Shown: in pieces, positions 17,033-27,600 of the stretch
Numbering within the stretch: the first letter of the stretch is position 1
How the letters are laid out: the number at the start of each line of letters is the position of its first letter
NCBI GenBank assembly: GCA_944325835.1
Contig: CALVBO010000009.1
Coordinates: 1 to 48,035 of the forward strand
Reading direction: 5' to 3'
Length of the DNA: 48,035 bases
Source of the DNA: Candidatus Gastranaerophilales bacterium
GTDB lineage: Bacteria; Cyanobacteriota; Vampirovibrionia; Gastranaerophilales; Gastranaerophilaceae
Notes under the pieces: model-generated
Told to the model about the DNA's origin: nothing
What the model saw: the letters and a program-made list of their open reading frames with translations, nothing else
Databases searched by the model: none
Position numbers and translations under genes: made by a program

Positions 17033-17169
17033 GTAATAGGTAAATAGGTGAATAAGGCAATAAGTCGTAATGGCCAAATGGAAAGAAAAAAAGAGGAGTC
17101 CTATTGCCGTAATGCCATATTGACCTATTGCTGCCTTATGACTAAGTAGGTTGGGCTTGCAAGCCCAAC
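17033..17169. repeat. Imperfect inverted repeat and 20-bp palindrome in the grpE-tolC gap
   Basis: The 315-bp gap 16937-17251 has no gene. AATAGGT/AAGGCAATA-type blocks at 17033-17085 recur inverted at 17099-17139 (CCTATTGCC...TGCCTTAT), like a decayed small mobile repeat. A perfect palindrome GTTGGGCTTGCAAGCCCAAC is at 17150-17169. A 31-bp dispersed repeat follows at 17198-17228. Confidence 0.5.
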
Positions 17170-17197
17170 GCTGCAAAAAGCCGGCGGTCGAGCAAGA

Positions 17198-17228
17198 AGC
17201 GAGGCGGTGCGACGGAGAACTGCTTTAT
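17198..17228 (+). repeat. Dispersed repeat, copy 1
   Basis: The segment beginning AGCGAGGCGGTGCG recurs at 41161-41191 with one A/G difference over 31 bases. It may be part of a longer, degenerate repeat family. Confidence 0.6.
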
Positions 17229-17251
17229 CGTTTATTAAGGCTGAAATATTA

Positions 17252-18691
17252 TCATTCGGTTAAGTTTAAGATCTCTTCGTTATCCGGATTGATATTTTTA
17301 CCGATAGCTTTTTCTACCTGTGCGCGGGCGGAATTGTACTGGTAAAGCGCATCATAGTAGTTCAACTGTGCGGTCTGATAGATAATCTGTGCGTCTTTTA
17401 ATTCAATCGGGCTTGCTTCTCCGACTTTGTAACGTCCGTAGGAAAGTTCATAGTTTTCTTTGGTTTGTTTTACCTGCAAAAGCGCTACAGGTACGGAGTT
17501 TTTCTTTTCCTGAAGCAAAAGATATGCGTTTCTTATTTCAAGGTAAATGTCATTTTGAAGTTTTTTCGCTGCGGCTAGCTGTCTGTCGTATAGGTATCTG
17601 GCTTCTTCAATTTCGTTTTTAATAAGCATACCGTTTATTGTCGGGAAAGTCAGGTATGCACCGAAATTGTAACCGTAGTTAGAGGTGAAATGTTTACCGC
17701 CGATTGCATATTGACCTTCTGCCGTAATTGTCGGGAAGTATGATTTTTTAACAAGTTTCATCGTTTGCTTTGCGGTTTCAACGTTAATTTCAGCCTGACG
17801 GAGTTCGGGGCGGGCATCTCTTGCAATGTCTATCAGCTCTTCAAACGTCAGGTCAAACGGGGTAAACATCAAAGAGTCTTTTGGTTCGTATTTTTCCATA
17901 AAAGGTACGCCCATTACGTTATTTAAACGCGCAATTGCAAGATTTACGGCGTTTTCTGCGCGGATAAGACTTAATTTTGCATCAGAAAGGTTCGCTTCTG
18001 CAATCGTGACATCAACTTTCGGGTTCAGCCCGATTTCGTAGAAAGATTTAGCCTGATTGTAAAACAGTTCAAATTTTTTGACCGTATCAAGCGCAACTGC
18101 TTTCTGCTGGTTAGCATAGAGAAGATTGTAATATGCGTCTTTGGTCTGATAAATTACGTTATTAATTGTTGAGGCAACGGTTTGTTTTGCATTTTCAAAT
18201 TCCAATCTTCTGATTGTAGCCTGATTTTGCGTTACGCCAAAGTCATAGAGCATTTGCTGGAGTGTAATTTGACCGAGAATAAAGTAGTTGAAGGTCAGGT
18301 TTCTGCCCAGTGCATCTGACAATTGGAGTTGTTTTATTCTTGTATAGCCTGTCTGCCAGCTGAATTTAGGAAAATAGTTTGACCAGACCTGTCTTATTCT
18401 TGTGTCAGACGCTAGTGAATCGTGGAATGCCATATTGATATCCGGATTGTTGCCGAGCGCAAGCTCAATACAGTTCATCAGGGTTAAATCAACTGTTTTT
18501 TCAATTCCGCTTTCTATAACAAGCTGCCCGTCTTTGTTCTGGGTAATATTTTCATAAGGCATAACATCAGATGCGTTTGGAAATTCTGCCGGATCCAGCT
18601 CATTCCAGAAATCATCATCCTCTTGAGCAAAAGCCAGAGGCGAGGCTATAAGTGTTAATATTATATTTAAAATTAAGAGTTTCTTCTTCAT
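17252..18691 (-). CDS. TolC-like outer-membrane efflux protein
   Basis: This is the outer-membrane channel of a tripartite efflux pump. The 479-residue protein has a signal peptide (ILNIILTLIASPLAFA) and the duplicated helical pattern of the OEP family. NCIELALGNNPDINMAFHD opens the first half, and ELIDIARDARPELRQAEINVETAKQ opens the second. It overlaps the RND gene upstream by 4 nt and is last in the operon. Confidence 0.92.
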   Translation of the reverse strand: MKKKLLILNIILTLIASPLAFAQEDDDFWNELDPAEFPNASDVMPYENITQNKDGQLVIESGIEKTVDLTLMNCIELALGNNPDINMAFHDSLASDTRIRQVWSNYFPKFSWQTGYTRIKQLQLSDALGRNLTFNYFILGQITLQQMLYDFGVTQNQATIRRLEFENAKQTVASTINNVIYQTKDAYYNLLYANQQKAVALDTVKKFELFYNQAKSFYEIGLNPKVDVTIAEANLSDAKLSLIRAENAVNLAIARLNNVMGVPFMEKYEPKDSLMFTPFDLTFEELIDIARDARPELRQAEINVETAKQTMKLVKKSYFPTITAEGQYAIGGKHFTSNYGYNFGAYLTFPTINGMLIKNEIEEARYLYDRQLAAAKKLQNDIYLEIRNAYLLLQEKKNSVPVALLQVKQTKENYELSYGRYKVGEASPIELKDAQIIYQTAQLNYYDALYQYNSARAQVEKAIGKNINPDNEEILNLTE

Positions 18692-21600
18692 TTTATTTTA
18701 CGTTCCTTTTTGGCTCTTATAAATCTTGCGACATTTACTTTCATTTCTTCAATCATAACGTAGAATGCCGGAACAAGGAAGGTTCCGATGAAGGCAACCG
18801 CCATCATTCCGCCAAAGACTGTCATACCAACGGAGTGCCTGCTTGCTGCGCCTGCGCCGGTCGCCGTGACAAGCGGAACAAGACCTAAGATGAAGGCAAT
18901 GTTTGTCATCATAACAGCTCTGAAACGCAGATATGCCGCCTGAACCGCTGCTTCTTTTATTCCTAGTCCTTGTTGTTCGTGTGCGTCTTTTGCAAATTCA
19001 ATAATCAAAATCGCCTGCTTTGTACTCAAACCGATTAACATAACCAGACCGATTTGGGCGTAAATATCCAGTGCACCGCCGAATTTTGACTGAATTGCAA
19101 TGAAGGCAAGTGCTCCGACCATCGCAATCGGTGAGATAAGCATTACTGCAACAGGCAGCATCCAGCTTTCATATAGCCCTACAAGGAATAAATATACGAA
19201 AACAAGTGACATCGCAAGGATAGCGCCGATTTGTCCGCTGGAATCTTTTTCCTGTAGTGAGCTTCCTGACCACTCATAACCGATATCGCGCGGCAGAATT
19301 TTATCGGCAATTTCTTCAAATTTTGCCATTGCTTCGCCGGAACTTTTTCCGGCTTTAACGCTTGCGTTAACCGTGACGGCTTCGTACATGTTGAAACGGG
19401 TTAAACTGTAAGGCCCTGTCACGTTTTTGTATTTGATAACGGCGTTTAGCGGAACCATTTTGCCCTGATTATTTTTGACGTATATTTTGTCAATATCAGA
19501 CGGCTTTTCCCTGAACGTGGCATCTGCCTGTAAATATACACGGTAAACACGGCCGAACTTGTTGAAGTCATTTACGTAAGATTTACCGAAATATCCGGCG
19601 AGGGCGGAATAAATACTTGAAATCGGTACACCCTGCGAAAGAGCCTTTTCTTCGTCAATAAGCATCATCAATTGCGGCAGGTTTGCGGTAAATGAAGTAT
19701 ACACCATTGAATATTCCGGTTCCTGCATTGCCGCAGCAATAAATTTAATTGCCTCTTCATATAATTCCTGGGGAGAACGCTCTGCCTTGTCCAGAATTTG
19801 AAATTCCAGACCGCCGAACATACCCAGACCCGAAATAGAAGGCGGCGGGAAGGACGCTATAATCGCGGACGGATAATTCGCAAACATTCTGTTTATCTGG
19901 TTCAGAATGCTTTCCATTGAAAGTTCTTTTTTCTTCCGGTATTTAAAATCTTCAAGTTCGGTGACAATAAATGCAGTGTTTTCACCGTTCATACCTACAA
20001 GTACAATTGTTCCTTCAACCCCCGGGAGTGAACGTATTTTTTTATCAATAGCATCTGCAACTTCACTGGTTCTTGAAGCCGAAGAACCTTCCGGTAATTG
20101 GATTTGAGAGAAAATTGTTCCCTTATCCTCCGTCGGGATAAAGCCTGACGGTACGTATAAGAAAAATACTACGATTAATGCCAGAAGCCCCGCGTAAATT
20201 CCGAGCGTCAGAGGAATATTATTGATAAATTTCTTTGCTATATCAAGATATTTTTCACGTACATTGTTAAACCATACGTTGAATTTTTCAATGAACGCGA
20301 AGTCAGCTTTTTCGCTGTTTGAATCCAGAATCATTGCACACAGCGCGGGAGCCAGCGTTAATGCAACAATGGTTGAAAGACCGATTGAACTTGCAATACA
20401 CAGCGCAAATTGTCGGAACATCTGTCCCGTAATGCCGGCCATAAATGAAACCGGAACAAATACTGCCATTAATACAAGTGAGGTTGCAACAACAGGGCTG
20501 AAAACTTCTTTCATTGTTATTTCGGTAGCTTCTTTCGGTGATTTGCCGTCCTGAATGTGGCGCTGGGTGTTTTCAAGTACAACAATCGCGTCATCTACAA
20601 CCAGCCCGACGGCAAGTACCAGTGCAAACAAAATGAGCAGGTTTATTGAAAACCCGAACATATTCATAAAAATAAATACGCCGATTAGTGAAACCGGAAT
20701 CGCACAAAACGGAATTAAAGCAGCCCGCTTACTCCCTAAAAACAGATAAGTTACGATACCTACAAGGATTACGGCAAGAGCAATTGCACTGATAACCTCT
20801 TTGATTGATTCCCGTACAAATTCTGTTTCATCGTATTGAATATGGTATTCAATCCCCTGCGGCAGACTTTTTCCGAGTTCTGCCATTCTTTTCTTAACCT
20901 TGTTTGCCAGATCAATTGCGTTTGCCTCAGGAAGCTTGTTAACCGCAATAATCGCAGAATTGTCGCCATTTATTCTGGAAAAATAGGAGTAACTTTCCGC
21001 ACCCAGTTCAACTCTGGCAACATCCCTGAGTCTAACATTTGAACCGTCAGATTTTGATTTTATGATGATATTTTCAAAATCTTCAACTGTCGAGAGTCTT
21101 CCCTTTGTTCTCAGGGTTAATTTTACAAGCTGCTTGTTGACCATTGGTTCAACCCCGAGGTCACCGGCAGGCGACTGCGTATTTTGATACTGGATCGCGT
21201 TTGAAACTTCTTCAACCGTAATTCCCAGATTGGCCATTTTATTTGCATCAAGCCAGATTCTCATGGAATAACTTGAAGAACCAAATACGGAAATATCCCC
21301 AACCCCCTTGATACGTGCAAGTTCGTCTTTTAAATAGATAGAAGCATAGTTTGCAATATATAAGTTATCGTAGGTGCCTGTTGGGGAATTAACCGCAATC
21401 ATCATAAACCCCGGACCGCCGGTGGATTTTTTAACCGAAAGCCCGTATCGTTTTACTTCCTCCGGAAGCCTTGGAGTTACAAGCTGTAACTGGTTCTGGA
21501 CGTTTACAACCGCCATGTCAGGATCAGAACCTACTTCAAAATAAAGCGTTAATTTATACTGTCCGTTTTGCGATGTTGAGGACATATAAATCATGTCTTC

Positions 21601-21828
21601 AACCCCGTTCAGCTGGGCTTCAACAGGGGCTGCAATCGTGGATTCTATAACATCAGAACTCGCTCCGGCATAGTTAGCGGTTACAACAACCTGCGGCGGT
21701 GTTATTGAAGGATATTCTTCTAACGGCAGAACATTTACCATTAACAACCCCGCCAGAATGATTACCAGCGAAATTACTATTGCTAATTTCGGTCGTCGTA
21801 TAAATAAATTTCCTTTATCTTCTGCCAT
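18688..21828 (-). CDS. RND efflux transporter (AcrB/HAE1 family)
   Basis: This is a proton-driven inner-membrane pump exporting hydrophobic or amphiphilic compounds. At 1046 residues it is full length. The N-terminal helix is FIRRPKLAIVISLVIILAGL. The transmembrane proton-relay residues are present: the Asp-Asp pair in GLVVDDAIVVLENTQ and the Lys in GLSTKQAILIIEFAKD. Porter-domain motifs such as GPGFMMIAV and PLEEYPSITPPQV are typical of HAE1 proteins. It is flanked by its adaptor (1-bp overlap) and channel (4-bp overlap). Confidence 0.96.
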   Translation of the reverse strand: MAEDKGNLFIRRPKLAIVISLVIILAGLLMVNVLPLEEYPSITPPQVVVTANYAGASSDVIESTIAAPVEAQLNGVEDMIYMSSTSQNGQYKLTLYFEVGSDPDMAVVNVQNQLQLVTPRLPEEVKRYGLSVKKSTGGPGFMMIAVNSPTGTYDNLYIANYASIYLKDELARIKGVGDISVFGSSSYSMRIWLDANKMANLGITVEEVSNAIQYQNTQSPAGDLGVEPMVNKQLVKLTLRTKGRLSTVEDFENIIIKSKSDGSNVRLRDVARVELGAESYSYFSRINGDNSAIIAVNKLPEANAIDLANKVKKRMAELGKSLPQGIEYHIQYDETEFVRESIKEVISAIALAVILVGIVTYLFLGSKRAALIPFCAIPVSLIGVFIFMNMFGFSINLLILFALVLAVGLVVDDAIVVLENTQRHIQDGKSPKEATEITMKEVFSPVVATSLVLMAVFVPVSFMAGITGQMFRQFALCIASSIGLSTIVALTLAPALCAMILDSNSEKADFAFIEKFNVWFNNVREKYLDIAKKFINNIPLTLGIYAGLLALIVVFFLYVPSGFIPTEDKGTIFSQIQLPEGSSASRTSEVADAIDKKIRSLPGVEGTIVLVGMNGENTAFIVTELEDFKYRKKKELSMESILNQINRMFANYPSAIIASFPPPSISGLGMFGGLEFQILDKAERSPQELYEEAIKFIAAAMQEPEYSMVYTSFTANLPQLMMLIDEEKALSQGVPISSIYSALAGYFGKSYVNDFNKFGRVYRVYLQADATFREKPSDIDKIYVKNNQGKMVPLNAVIKYKNVTGPYSLTRFNMYEAVTVNASVKAGKSSGEAMAKFEEIADKILPRDIGYEWSGSSLQEKDSSGQIGAILAMSLVFVYLFLVGLYESWMLPVAVMLISPIAMVGALAFIAIQSKFGGALDIYAQIGLVMLIGLSTKQAILIIEFAKDAHEQQGLGIKEAAVQAAYLRFRAVMMTNIAFILGLVPLVTATGAGAASRHSVGMTVFGGMMAVAFIGTFLVPAFYVMIEEMKVNVARFIRAKKERKIK

Positions 21829-23018
21829 TATTTATTTCCTTTTTTCTTGTTCTTTTTATCTGTGTTGTGTTCTTCCAGAGAAACCATTTTAGCCTTTTCT
21901 TCAGGAGTGATTTCCTGAACAGGAGAACCCGGAACAACTTTTTGTAAACCGTCTACAACAATTCTGTCACCGGCTTTTACGCCTTCTTTTACAACCCACT
22001 TATCGCCGGTCTGGATGCCGGTTTTTATGTAGGTAAGGTTTGCAATGTTATTTTCATCAACGGTGTAAACGTATTTGCCCGCCTGATTTTCCTGAATTGC
22101 AACCTGCGGAACTACAGGGGCTTTGATTTTGTTATTAGAATATAGTTTTACGTTAACAAATTCGCCGTGAAGCAGTATGTTTTTAGGGTTCGCAAATGTC
22201 GCACGCATTGTGACTGTGCCGGTTGTTTCATCTACTTTGTTGTCGTGGAAATCCTGAACACCGTCAAGCTCGTATTTTACACCGCTTGAGAAATATAGTT
22301 CAACTTTACGGTTTTTGTTATTGTCCTTATCTGTCTGCATCAATGTTGCGAAATCGCCTGTATCCATAGGGAAAGTTACGTAAATCGGATCCATACTGTT
22401 AATGGTCGTGAGCGGGCCGGATGAAGGCGTTACGTAGTTTCCGAGTGTAACTTTGATAATCCCGACTCTGCCGTCAACAGGAGCTTTGACGTCTGTATAG
22501 CTGAGAATTCTACGGGTATCGTGGTTAGAGGCTTTAGCAGATGCCAGCTGCGCAACAAGAGAATCCCTGTTTGAGAGCATTTCATCGTATTGGGCTTTTG
22601 AAATATAATCGTTTTTGACAAGCTCCTGCGCACGTTTCAGCTGCTTTTCCGCATAAGTCAGACGGGCTTCTATATTTTTAACATTGGCCTGTGCAACTTC
22701 TGCGGCATTGCTGAATTCTTCCGGTTCAATTTTGAAAAGATTTTGACCCGCTTTTACAAAGTCGCCTTCTTTAAAATAGCTTTCGCGTAAATAGCCGGAA
22801 ATCCGCGCCAGTACGTTTACCTGATATTTAGACGTAACGCGCCCCGGAGCTTCATAAGTCCAGATAATCTCTTCTTCTCCGACAGGTTCAATGATAACCT
22901 GCGGCGCCTGTTTCCCCCTGTTACCGCTGTTTTTACCTGTTATAGCTCTATATGCCCAAATTCCGGCAAACAAAAGGATTAATGCCAGAATTATTATATA
23001 TATATTCTTTTTACTCAT
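21828..23018 (-). CDS. RND periplasmic adaptor (AcrA/MexA family)
   Basis: This membrane-fusion protein joins the RND pump to its channel. The 396-residue protein has an N-terminal membrane anchor (IIILALILLFAGIWAYRAI) with no lipobox Cys. A biotinyl-lipoyl half-motif follows (VNVLARISGYLRESYFKEG), then a helical hairpin rich in Ala/Gln/Arg, the second lipoyl half (TDVKAPVDGRVG) and a beta-barrel domain. It ends in a Lys-rich tail. It is first in the three-gene operon; promoter at 23038-23066. Confidence 0.94.
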   Translation of the reverse strand: MSKKNIYIIILALILLFAGIWAYRAITGKNSGNRGKQAPQVIIEPVGEEEIIWTYEAPGRVTSKYQVNVLARISGYLRESYFKEGDFVKAGQNLFKIEPEEFSNAAEVAQANVKNIEARLTYAEKQLKRAQELVKNDYISKAQYDEMLSNRDSLVAQLASAKASNHDTRRILSYTDVKAPVDGRVGIIKVTLGNYVTPSSGPLTTINSMDPIYVTFPMDTGDFATLMQTDKDNNKNRKVELYFSSGVKYELDGVQDFHDNKVDETTGTVTMRATFANPKNILLHGEFVNVKLYSNNKIKAPVVPQVAIQENQAGKYVYTVDENNIANLTYIKTGIQTGDKWVVKEGVKAGDRIVVDGLQKVVPGSPVQEITPEEKAKMVSLEEHNTDKKNKKKGNK

Positions 23019-23037
23019 TACACTCTCCCTTATAATG

Positions 23038-23066
23038 ATAATATCCCTTATAAATTTTTATAACAA
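23038..23066 (-). promoter_or_regulatory. Promoter of the efflux operon
   Basis: Minus strand TTGTTA, 17 bp, TATTAT, divergent from the panD promoter that begins 8 bp away. Confidence 0.4.
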
Positions 23067-23073
23067 AGTCATT

Positions 23074-23102
23074 TTGACATGTCAATGTGTTTGATTTAGA
23101 AT
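23074..23102 (+). promoter_or_regulatory. Promoter of panD
   Basis: TTGACA, 17 bp, TAGAAT. The -35 box lies in the palindrome TTGACATGTCAA (23074-23085). Confidence 0.55.
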
Positions 23103-23120
23103 TTAGCCAGTGAGGGAATT

Positions 23121-23471
23121 ATGTTTAGAGAATTTTTAGAATCAAAAATACACAGAGCAACAGTAACCGATGCAAACCTTAATTATGTCGGTTCAATAAC
23201 AATAGATGAAGAACTTATGAACGCAGCAAAAATGCGTGAGTGGCAGAAGGTTGAAATTCTTGATGTTAATAACGGCGAACGCTTTCAAACGTATATTATA
23301 AAAGGCAAAGCCGGCAGCGGCGTAATTTGTCTTAACGGCGCGGCCGCAAGAAAAGTTCAAAAAGGTGATAAAGTTATTATTGTAACCTATGCGATTTTAA
23401 GCGAAGCGGAAATCGAAACCCACAAACCGCATATCGTAATAGTTGATGATAATAATAAGATAATTAAGTAA
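23121..23471 (+). CDS. panD: Aspartate 1-decarboxylase PanD
   Basis: PanD converts L-aspartate to beta-alanine for pantothenate and coenzyme A. It is a pyruvoyl enzyme made by self-cleavage at Gly24-Ser25, visible in [27 protein letters not shown] precedes it, and [16 protein letters not shown] lies near the C-terminus. At 116 residues it is the usual size. It has its own promoter and a strong terminator, so it is monocistronic. Confidence 0.96.
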   Translation: MFREFLESKIHRATVTDANLNYVGSITIDEELMNAAKMREWQKVEILDVNNGERFQTYIIKGKAGSGVICLNGAAARKVQKGDKVIIVTYAILSEAEIETHKPHIVIVDDNNKIIK

Positions 23472-23475
23472 ATAG

Positions 23476-23497
23476 GGCGGGTGCACCCGCCTTTTTT
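23476..23497 (+). terminator. Terminator after panD
   Basis: A perfect GGCGGGTGCACCCGCC hairpin followed by TTTTTT. The locus C promoter begins four bases later. Confidence 0.85.
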
Positions 23498-23500
23498 ATA

Positions 23501-23529
23501 TTGACATTGTGCAAAATATAGTACATAAT
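23501..23529 (+). promoter_or_regulatory. Promoter of prepilin locus C
   Basis: TTGACA, 17 bp, CATAAT, as at B and E. The leader RNA starts with a TGCCGC-AGA-GCGGCA hairpin (23537-23551), conserved with locus B, and has AAAGGA at 23581-23586. Confidence 0.75.
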
Positions 23530-23593
23530 GAAAGAGTGCCGCAGAGCGGCATCGATAATAAGACAAAGGCGAGAAGCCGGAAAGGATAGAAAT

Positions 23594-23668
23594 ATGAAAA
23601 AACAGAGGAATGTATTAAAATGTACGGGGGGGGGGGGCGCGTGCCTTACCCGCCCAATTAGGTATTGA
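23594..23668 (+). CDS. Leader ORF of locus C crossing the G tract
   Basis: ATG 23594 is 7 nt after AAAGGA and reads MKKQRNVLKCTGGGG, stopping at TGA 23666 with 12 G. With 11 G it would run on without a stop for 80 codons into the prepilin segment at Phe codon 23877. As assembled the locus is out of phase. Confidence 0.65.
   Translation: MKKQRNVLKCTGGGGACLTRPIRY
23626..23637 (+). repeat. Poly-G tract (12 G), locus C
   Basis: Twelve G within the leader ORF. Deletion of one G or insertion of two joins the leader to the prepilin frame. Confidence 0.85.
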
Positions 23669-23681
23669 GGACACCACAACG

Positions 23682-23822
23682 TCATTGCGAGCCGACGAAT
23701 GTCGGCGTGGCAATCCAGTCAAAAACGCCGCGCCCCCATGTCATTCCGAACTTGTTTCGGAATCTGTCCCACGTTACGAGCTGGTATCCAACGTTGGCCA
23801 GACCCTGAATCAAGTTCAGGGT
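23682..23822 (+). repeat. REP-like palindromes in leader C
   Basis: An ATTGC...GCAAT unit begins near 23682. A perfect ATTCCGAA/TTCGGAAT hairpin is at 23743-23763 and an ACCCTGAA/TTCAGGGT hairpin at 23802-23822. All lie between the G tract and the prepilin segment and keep the prepilin frame open. Confidence 0.75.
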
Positions 23823-24552
23823 GACAAAAATATGCAATGTGTCTGTAAGAGTCTACCGTCATTGCGAGCGGTCGGTTTTACGATGGCGGAGATACTCTTA
23901 TCACTCACGATAATCGGCGTTGTGGCGGCGATAACGCTTCCGTCACTAACAGGCAACATTAACGAACGCACATGGAACACGCAGCGCAAAGCGCTTTATG
24001 CAAGGTTTAGTCAGGCAATAGCTCTTATGCCCGCTTTGAACGGTTACGGAACTCTCACAGAAGATAGCTCTTCCGGTGCAAGTGACGCTGTTGATACTGC
24101 CGCTGAAACTTTTGTAACCAGCGGACTTTCAAAAGTAATGAAGATTAATAACATCTGCGATAATGAACATCTTGAAGATTGTGGTATCGTTTCTAAAGTC
24201 ATTGCGCTGGACGGTACTGTTGCTTATTCTTCATTACCTGAGAATATGAACGTATATAATGATACATTTAATTATGTTTCTGTATTGACACCAGTTGTGG
24301 CCGGATTTGAAACCGCTAATGGAGAGAGTGTTGCAGTGTACTATAATCCAAAATGTTCCGTTGAAAGAATCGCTTCTAAAAAATCTCTAGATAGTGGTGA
24401 TATTTAAGATACTTGTAAAATCAACCGGTAATGACCATTGGTCTGCAACGATTGAAACTTCAAATAATGTCTGGATAGCGGGCTTTTCATACGGCTTTAG
24501 TGGAATATATGAACGCTCCAGTGGCGGCAATGTAAGGTGTGTTAAACGTTAA
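23685..24552 (+). pseudogene. Decayed prepilin-like gene, locus C
   Basis: The prepilin segment (FTMAEILLSLTIIGVVAA from 23877) and the following block are intact up to YYNPKC, then the frame ends at TAA 24405. In another frame, 24391-24552 encodes the C-terminal remnant (GNDHWSATIETSNNVWIAGF ... NVRCVKR) of the lectin-like domain. The middle block with FVYDLNG and YRLP motifs is missing, so an internal deletion plus a frame change has occurred. The frame is open from the G tract, so an N-terminal fragment could be made if the tract switches. A terminator remains downstream. Confidence 0.75.
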
Positions 24553-24568
24553 ACGATAGATTTATTGT

Positions 24569-24598
24569 GCCGCAGATTATGTGCCTGCGGCTTTATTA
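24569..24598 (+). terminator. Terminator after locus C
   Basis: GCCGCAG and CTGCGGC pair around nine bases, followed by TTTATT. Confidence 0.65.
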
Positions 24599-24671
24599 AA
24601 ATTTTTTAACATTAATCCCTATAACTTTTATTTTGCGTTATAATCGTAATAGCAGTTAAAGGAGTTTAGGG

Positions 24672-27600
24672 ATGAAATTACTTTTAAAAATTCTGGGGAT
24701 TACGTTTGGGGTTATTTTAATCGGATTATATCTGGCATTTTTATTTTTGCTGCCAAGATATGATATCAACCGGTTTAAACCCGAAGTTCAAAAGATTGTT
24801 CAGGAACAGGCAAGACTCGGTATTAATTTTGAAAACGCTAAAATTATCACAACACCGCTGCTGGGTGTGGGCGTTAAGGCGGATGATATTTCCGTAACGC
24901 TGCCTGACGGCTCTATACTGTTTAGTGCTGACGGATTTAAAGGAAGAATTGCGCTTCCAAGTCTGCTCCTTTTGACTGTTAAAGTTTCCTGCGCGGAAGT
25001 ATATTCTCCCTATGTAAACCTCGAAATCGTTAATAATAAGGCGTTCAAAATTGTACAGGTTATCGAAGATATTTTAAATGCAAAAGAAGTTGTTCTTGAA
25101 GAAGCTGAACAGACTGTTGAAACTAAGTCAAACTCTTTTGCCTTCAATCCTGCCTGGATTAGAATTAAAGTTCCTTGTGTTAAACTCACTGACTACAAGG
25201 TTTTAATTAATGATCTGAAGTCTAAACACTATTTGACCCTTAAAGGTGAAGAATTAAGACTTGCATATCTTAACGGTAAAGTCTTTAAACTAAAAACTTA
25301 TGCGGAATTTTTCTCTGATGAAAATAAAAATATCACCGCAAATCTGGATATAAACACGTTTATTCCGCCGGCAGTCCAGCTGGATGAGGAAGATGATGAG
25401 GCGCAGCGCCTTGAAATTCCGTTTATTAATCCGGTTTCAATGTATAGAAACTATGACCTGAAGGCTGCCGTTGATACAAAAATTCGTCTGCGCCAGCGCG
25501 CAAATAGTATTGTTTCTTACGGATATTTTAATATTGATAATGCGACATTGAAATTATCACAGTATCAGCTGCCAGAGAGTTATTTCCACATGAAAACACG
25601 CGGCTTCCAGGCGGATATTGATTCAAATTTGAACTTCCTGAATAAACAGAATATTACACTCTTAGGTAAGTTGAACTACAGCAGAAACCCTAAAATTGAT
25701 ATGAGTGTTAAAACAAATGAGATCTATTTTAATGATGTAGTCCTTTTGACTAAAGCTCTGCTTGATTCTCTGCATATTCAAAACGATCTTGATAAGGTTG
25801 CGATGAATGGTTTTGTTAAAGCTGATACTTATATAAAAACCAACTTTAAAAAGCTGGTTTCTAACGGTGAAATTGAGATAAAAAACGGCGCTTTGACTAT
25901 CAAAGGGGTCGGCAGGGTTATATCTGATCTTAAAGCGTTAATTTTTCTTGACAATAACATTATGGAGATAAAGGATACTTCATTAAAACTTGCGGGTGCG
26001 AAAGTTTCAGCGCGCGGTAAGATTGATGAAAATTCTGTGGCTGATATTAATATTATTTCGGAAAAAGTTTCTCTGCCTATGTTGTTTAACGCTTTTGCGC
26101 CGGATGATATTAAAAATTCATTTAACTTCAAATCCGGTGACATTAAGCTTACACTTGATTTGAAAGGCAAACTTGATAATGCGGTTGCAGATTTAGGGCT
26201 GGAACTTGCAAGATTAAACCTTGCGGATCGTGCTAGAACTTTTGTTATTACAAACGACAAATTTAGCGCAAACTTCTCCTGTGACAAGAAGGATTTAATC
26301 GGTTCCGTTGATAATTCAAATTTAAAACTCTCTCTGCCGCTTGCAAAATCAAATATTGCACTGCCAAAATTCGCAATGAATATAGCACAGAAAAATGTGA
26401 CTATTCCTGAAAATGCCCTCGTTCTTAACAATAATTCTAAAATAAATTTCAAGGGTGAAATTCAGGATTATACAAAACTGTCAAATATTGATTTGAGCGC
26501 AAACGGTAAAATTCTGGGTACGGATTTGATTAATCTTATCGGTAAACAGTTCGCACCGTTCTTTAATACAAAAGGACAGCCGGAATTAACCGTTACACTT
26601 ACAGGCAACGCAAAGAAACAAACTCTTCAATGCGATATTGATGCAGATAAAGATAATTATTTCACACCGCTTAACATCGCCGCATTGAGAGATAAAATGA
26701 CGGCGCTGCGTTCAACGGTTGACTTTAAAAAGAAAAGAATAAAAATAAAAGATACCGGCATTTATACAAAAAATCTTGTAACGGATGAAAAAGGTAACAC
26801 CTCAACTGTTTACAATGAAGTCGTCGGAATAGACGGTACTATTGTCGGCAGCAATATAAACCTTTTGAAAATAACGATGCCGGAAACATTGAGAATTTCT
26901 ATTCAGGCATTTAAGGATTCAATGGTGGATGTTAAAGGGCATCTTTATGTGTTCGGTGAACTGGCATCACCGCATTTCAGAGGAAATTATGATGTTAAAA
27001 ATTTATCAATTCCTGATTTAATGATGACAATGGAAAATGCGGATCTGGCATTTAAAGGAAAAGAAGTTGTTGCAAAGGTTACAAATCTTCTGGTGAACGG
27101 GTCTGATTTCAGTGTTGATACAACGATGAGTCTGGAGCCGGCATCTGTTATAAATATTACCGGCATGGATGTTGTTTCAAATCTTGTTGACGCTGATAAA
27201 CTTTTGAAGGTTAGTGAAGCGGCAGTGAAATTTGTTCCGAAATCGCCAAAACCGGCTGTAAGTTCAGCACCGGCAGATATTCCGGTAACACTCAGGAATG
27301 GTCATTTTAGCGGTAAAACTTTAAAAAGCGGTGCTATTGTGACCGGTCAAACCGCTACTGATTTTTCGCTTAACAAAAATATTCTTGTACTGAATAATCT
27401 TGGCACGCGTGTTTTTGACGGTTCCGTAAACGGTGATATTTCCATGAACCTGCTTTCTTCACTGATGCAGATTAAGGTTAGCGGTGCAGGCCTTGATGTT
27501 CAAAAAGCGCTTTTGCAGGCTGCTGCAATGGATAATATGCTTTACGGAACGGCGGATTTCACAGCAGATATTTCTCTGCGCGGCATGACTTATGAACAGC

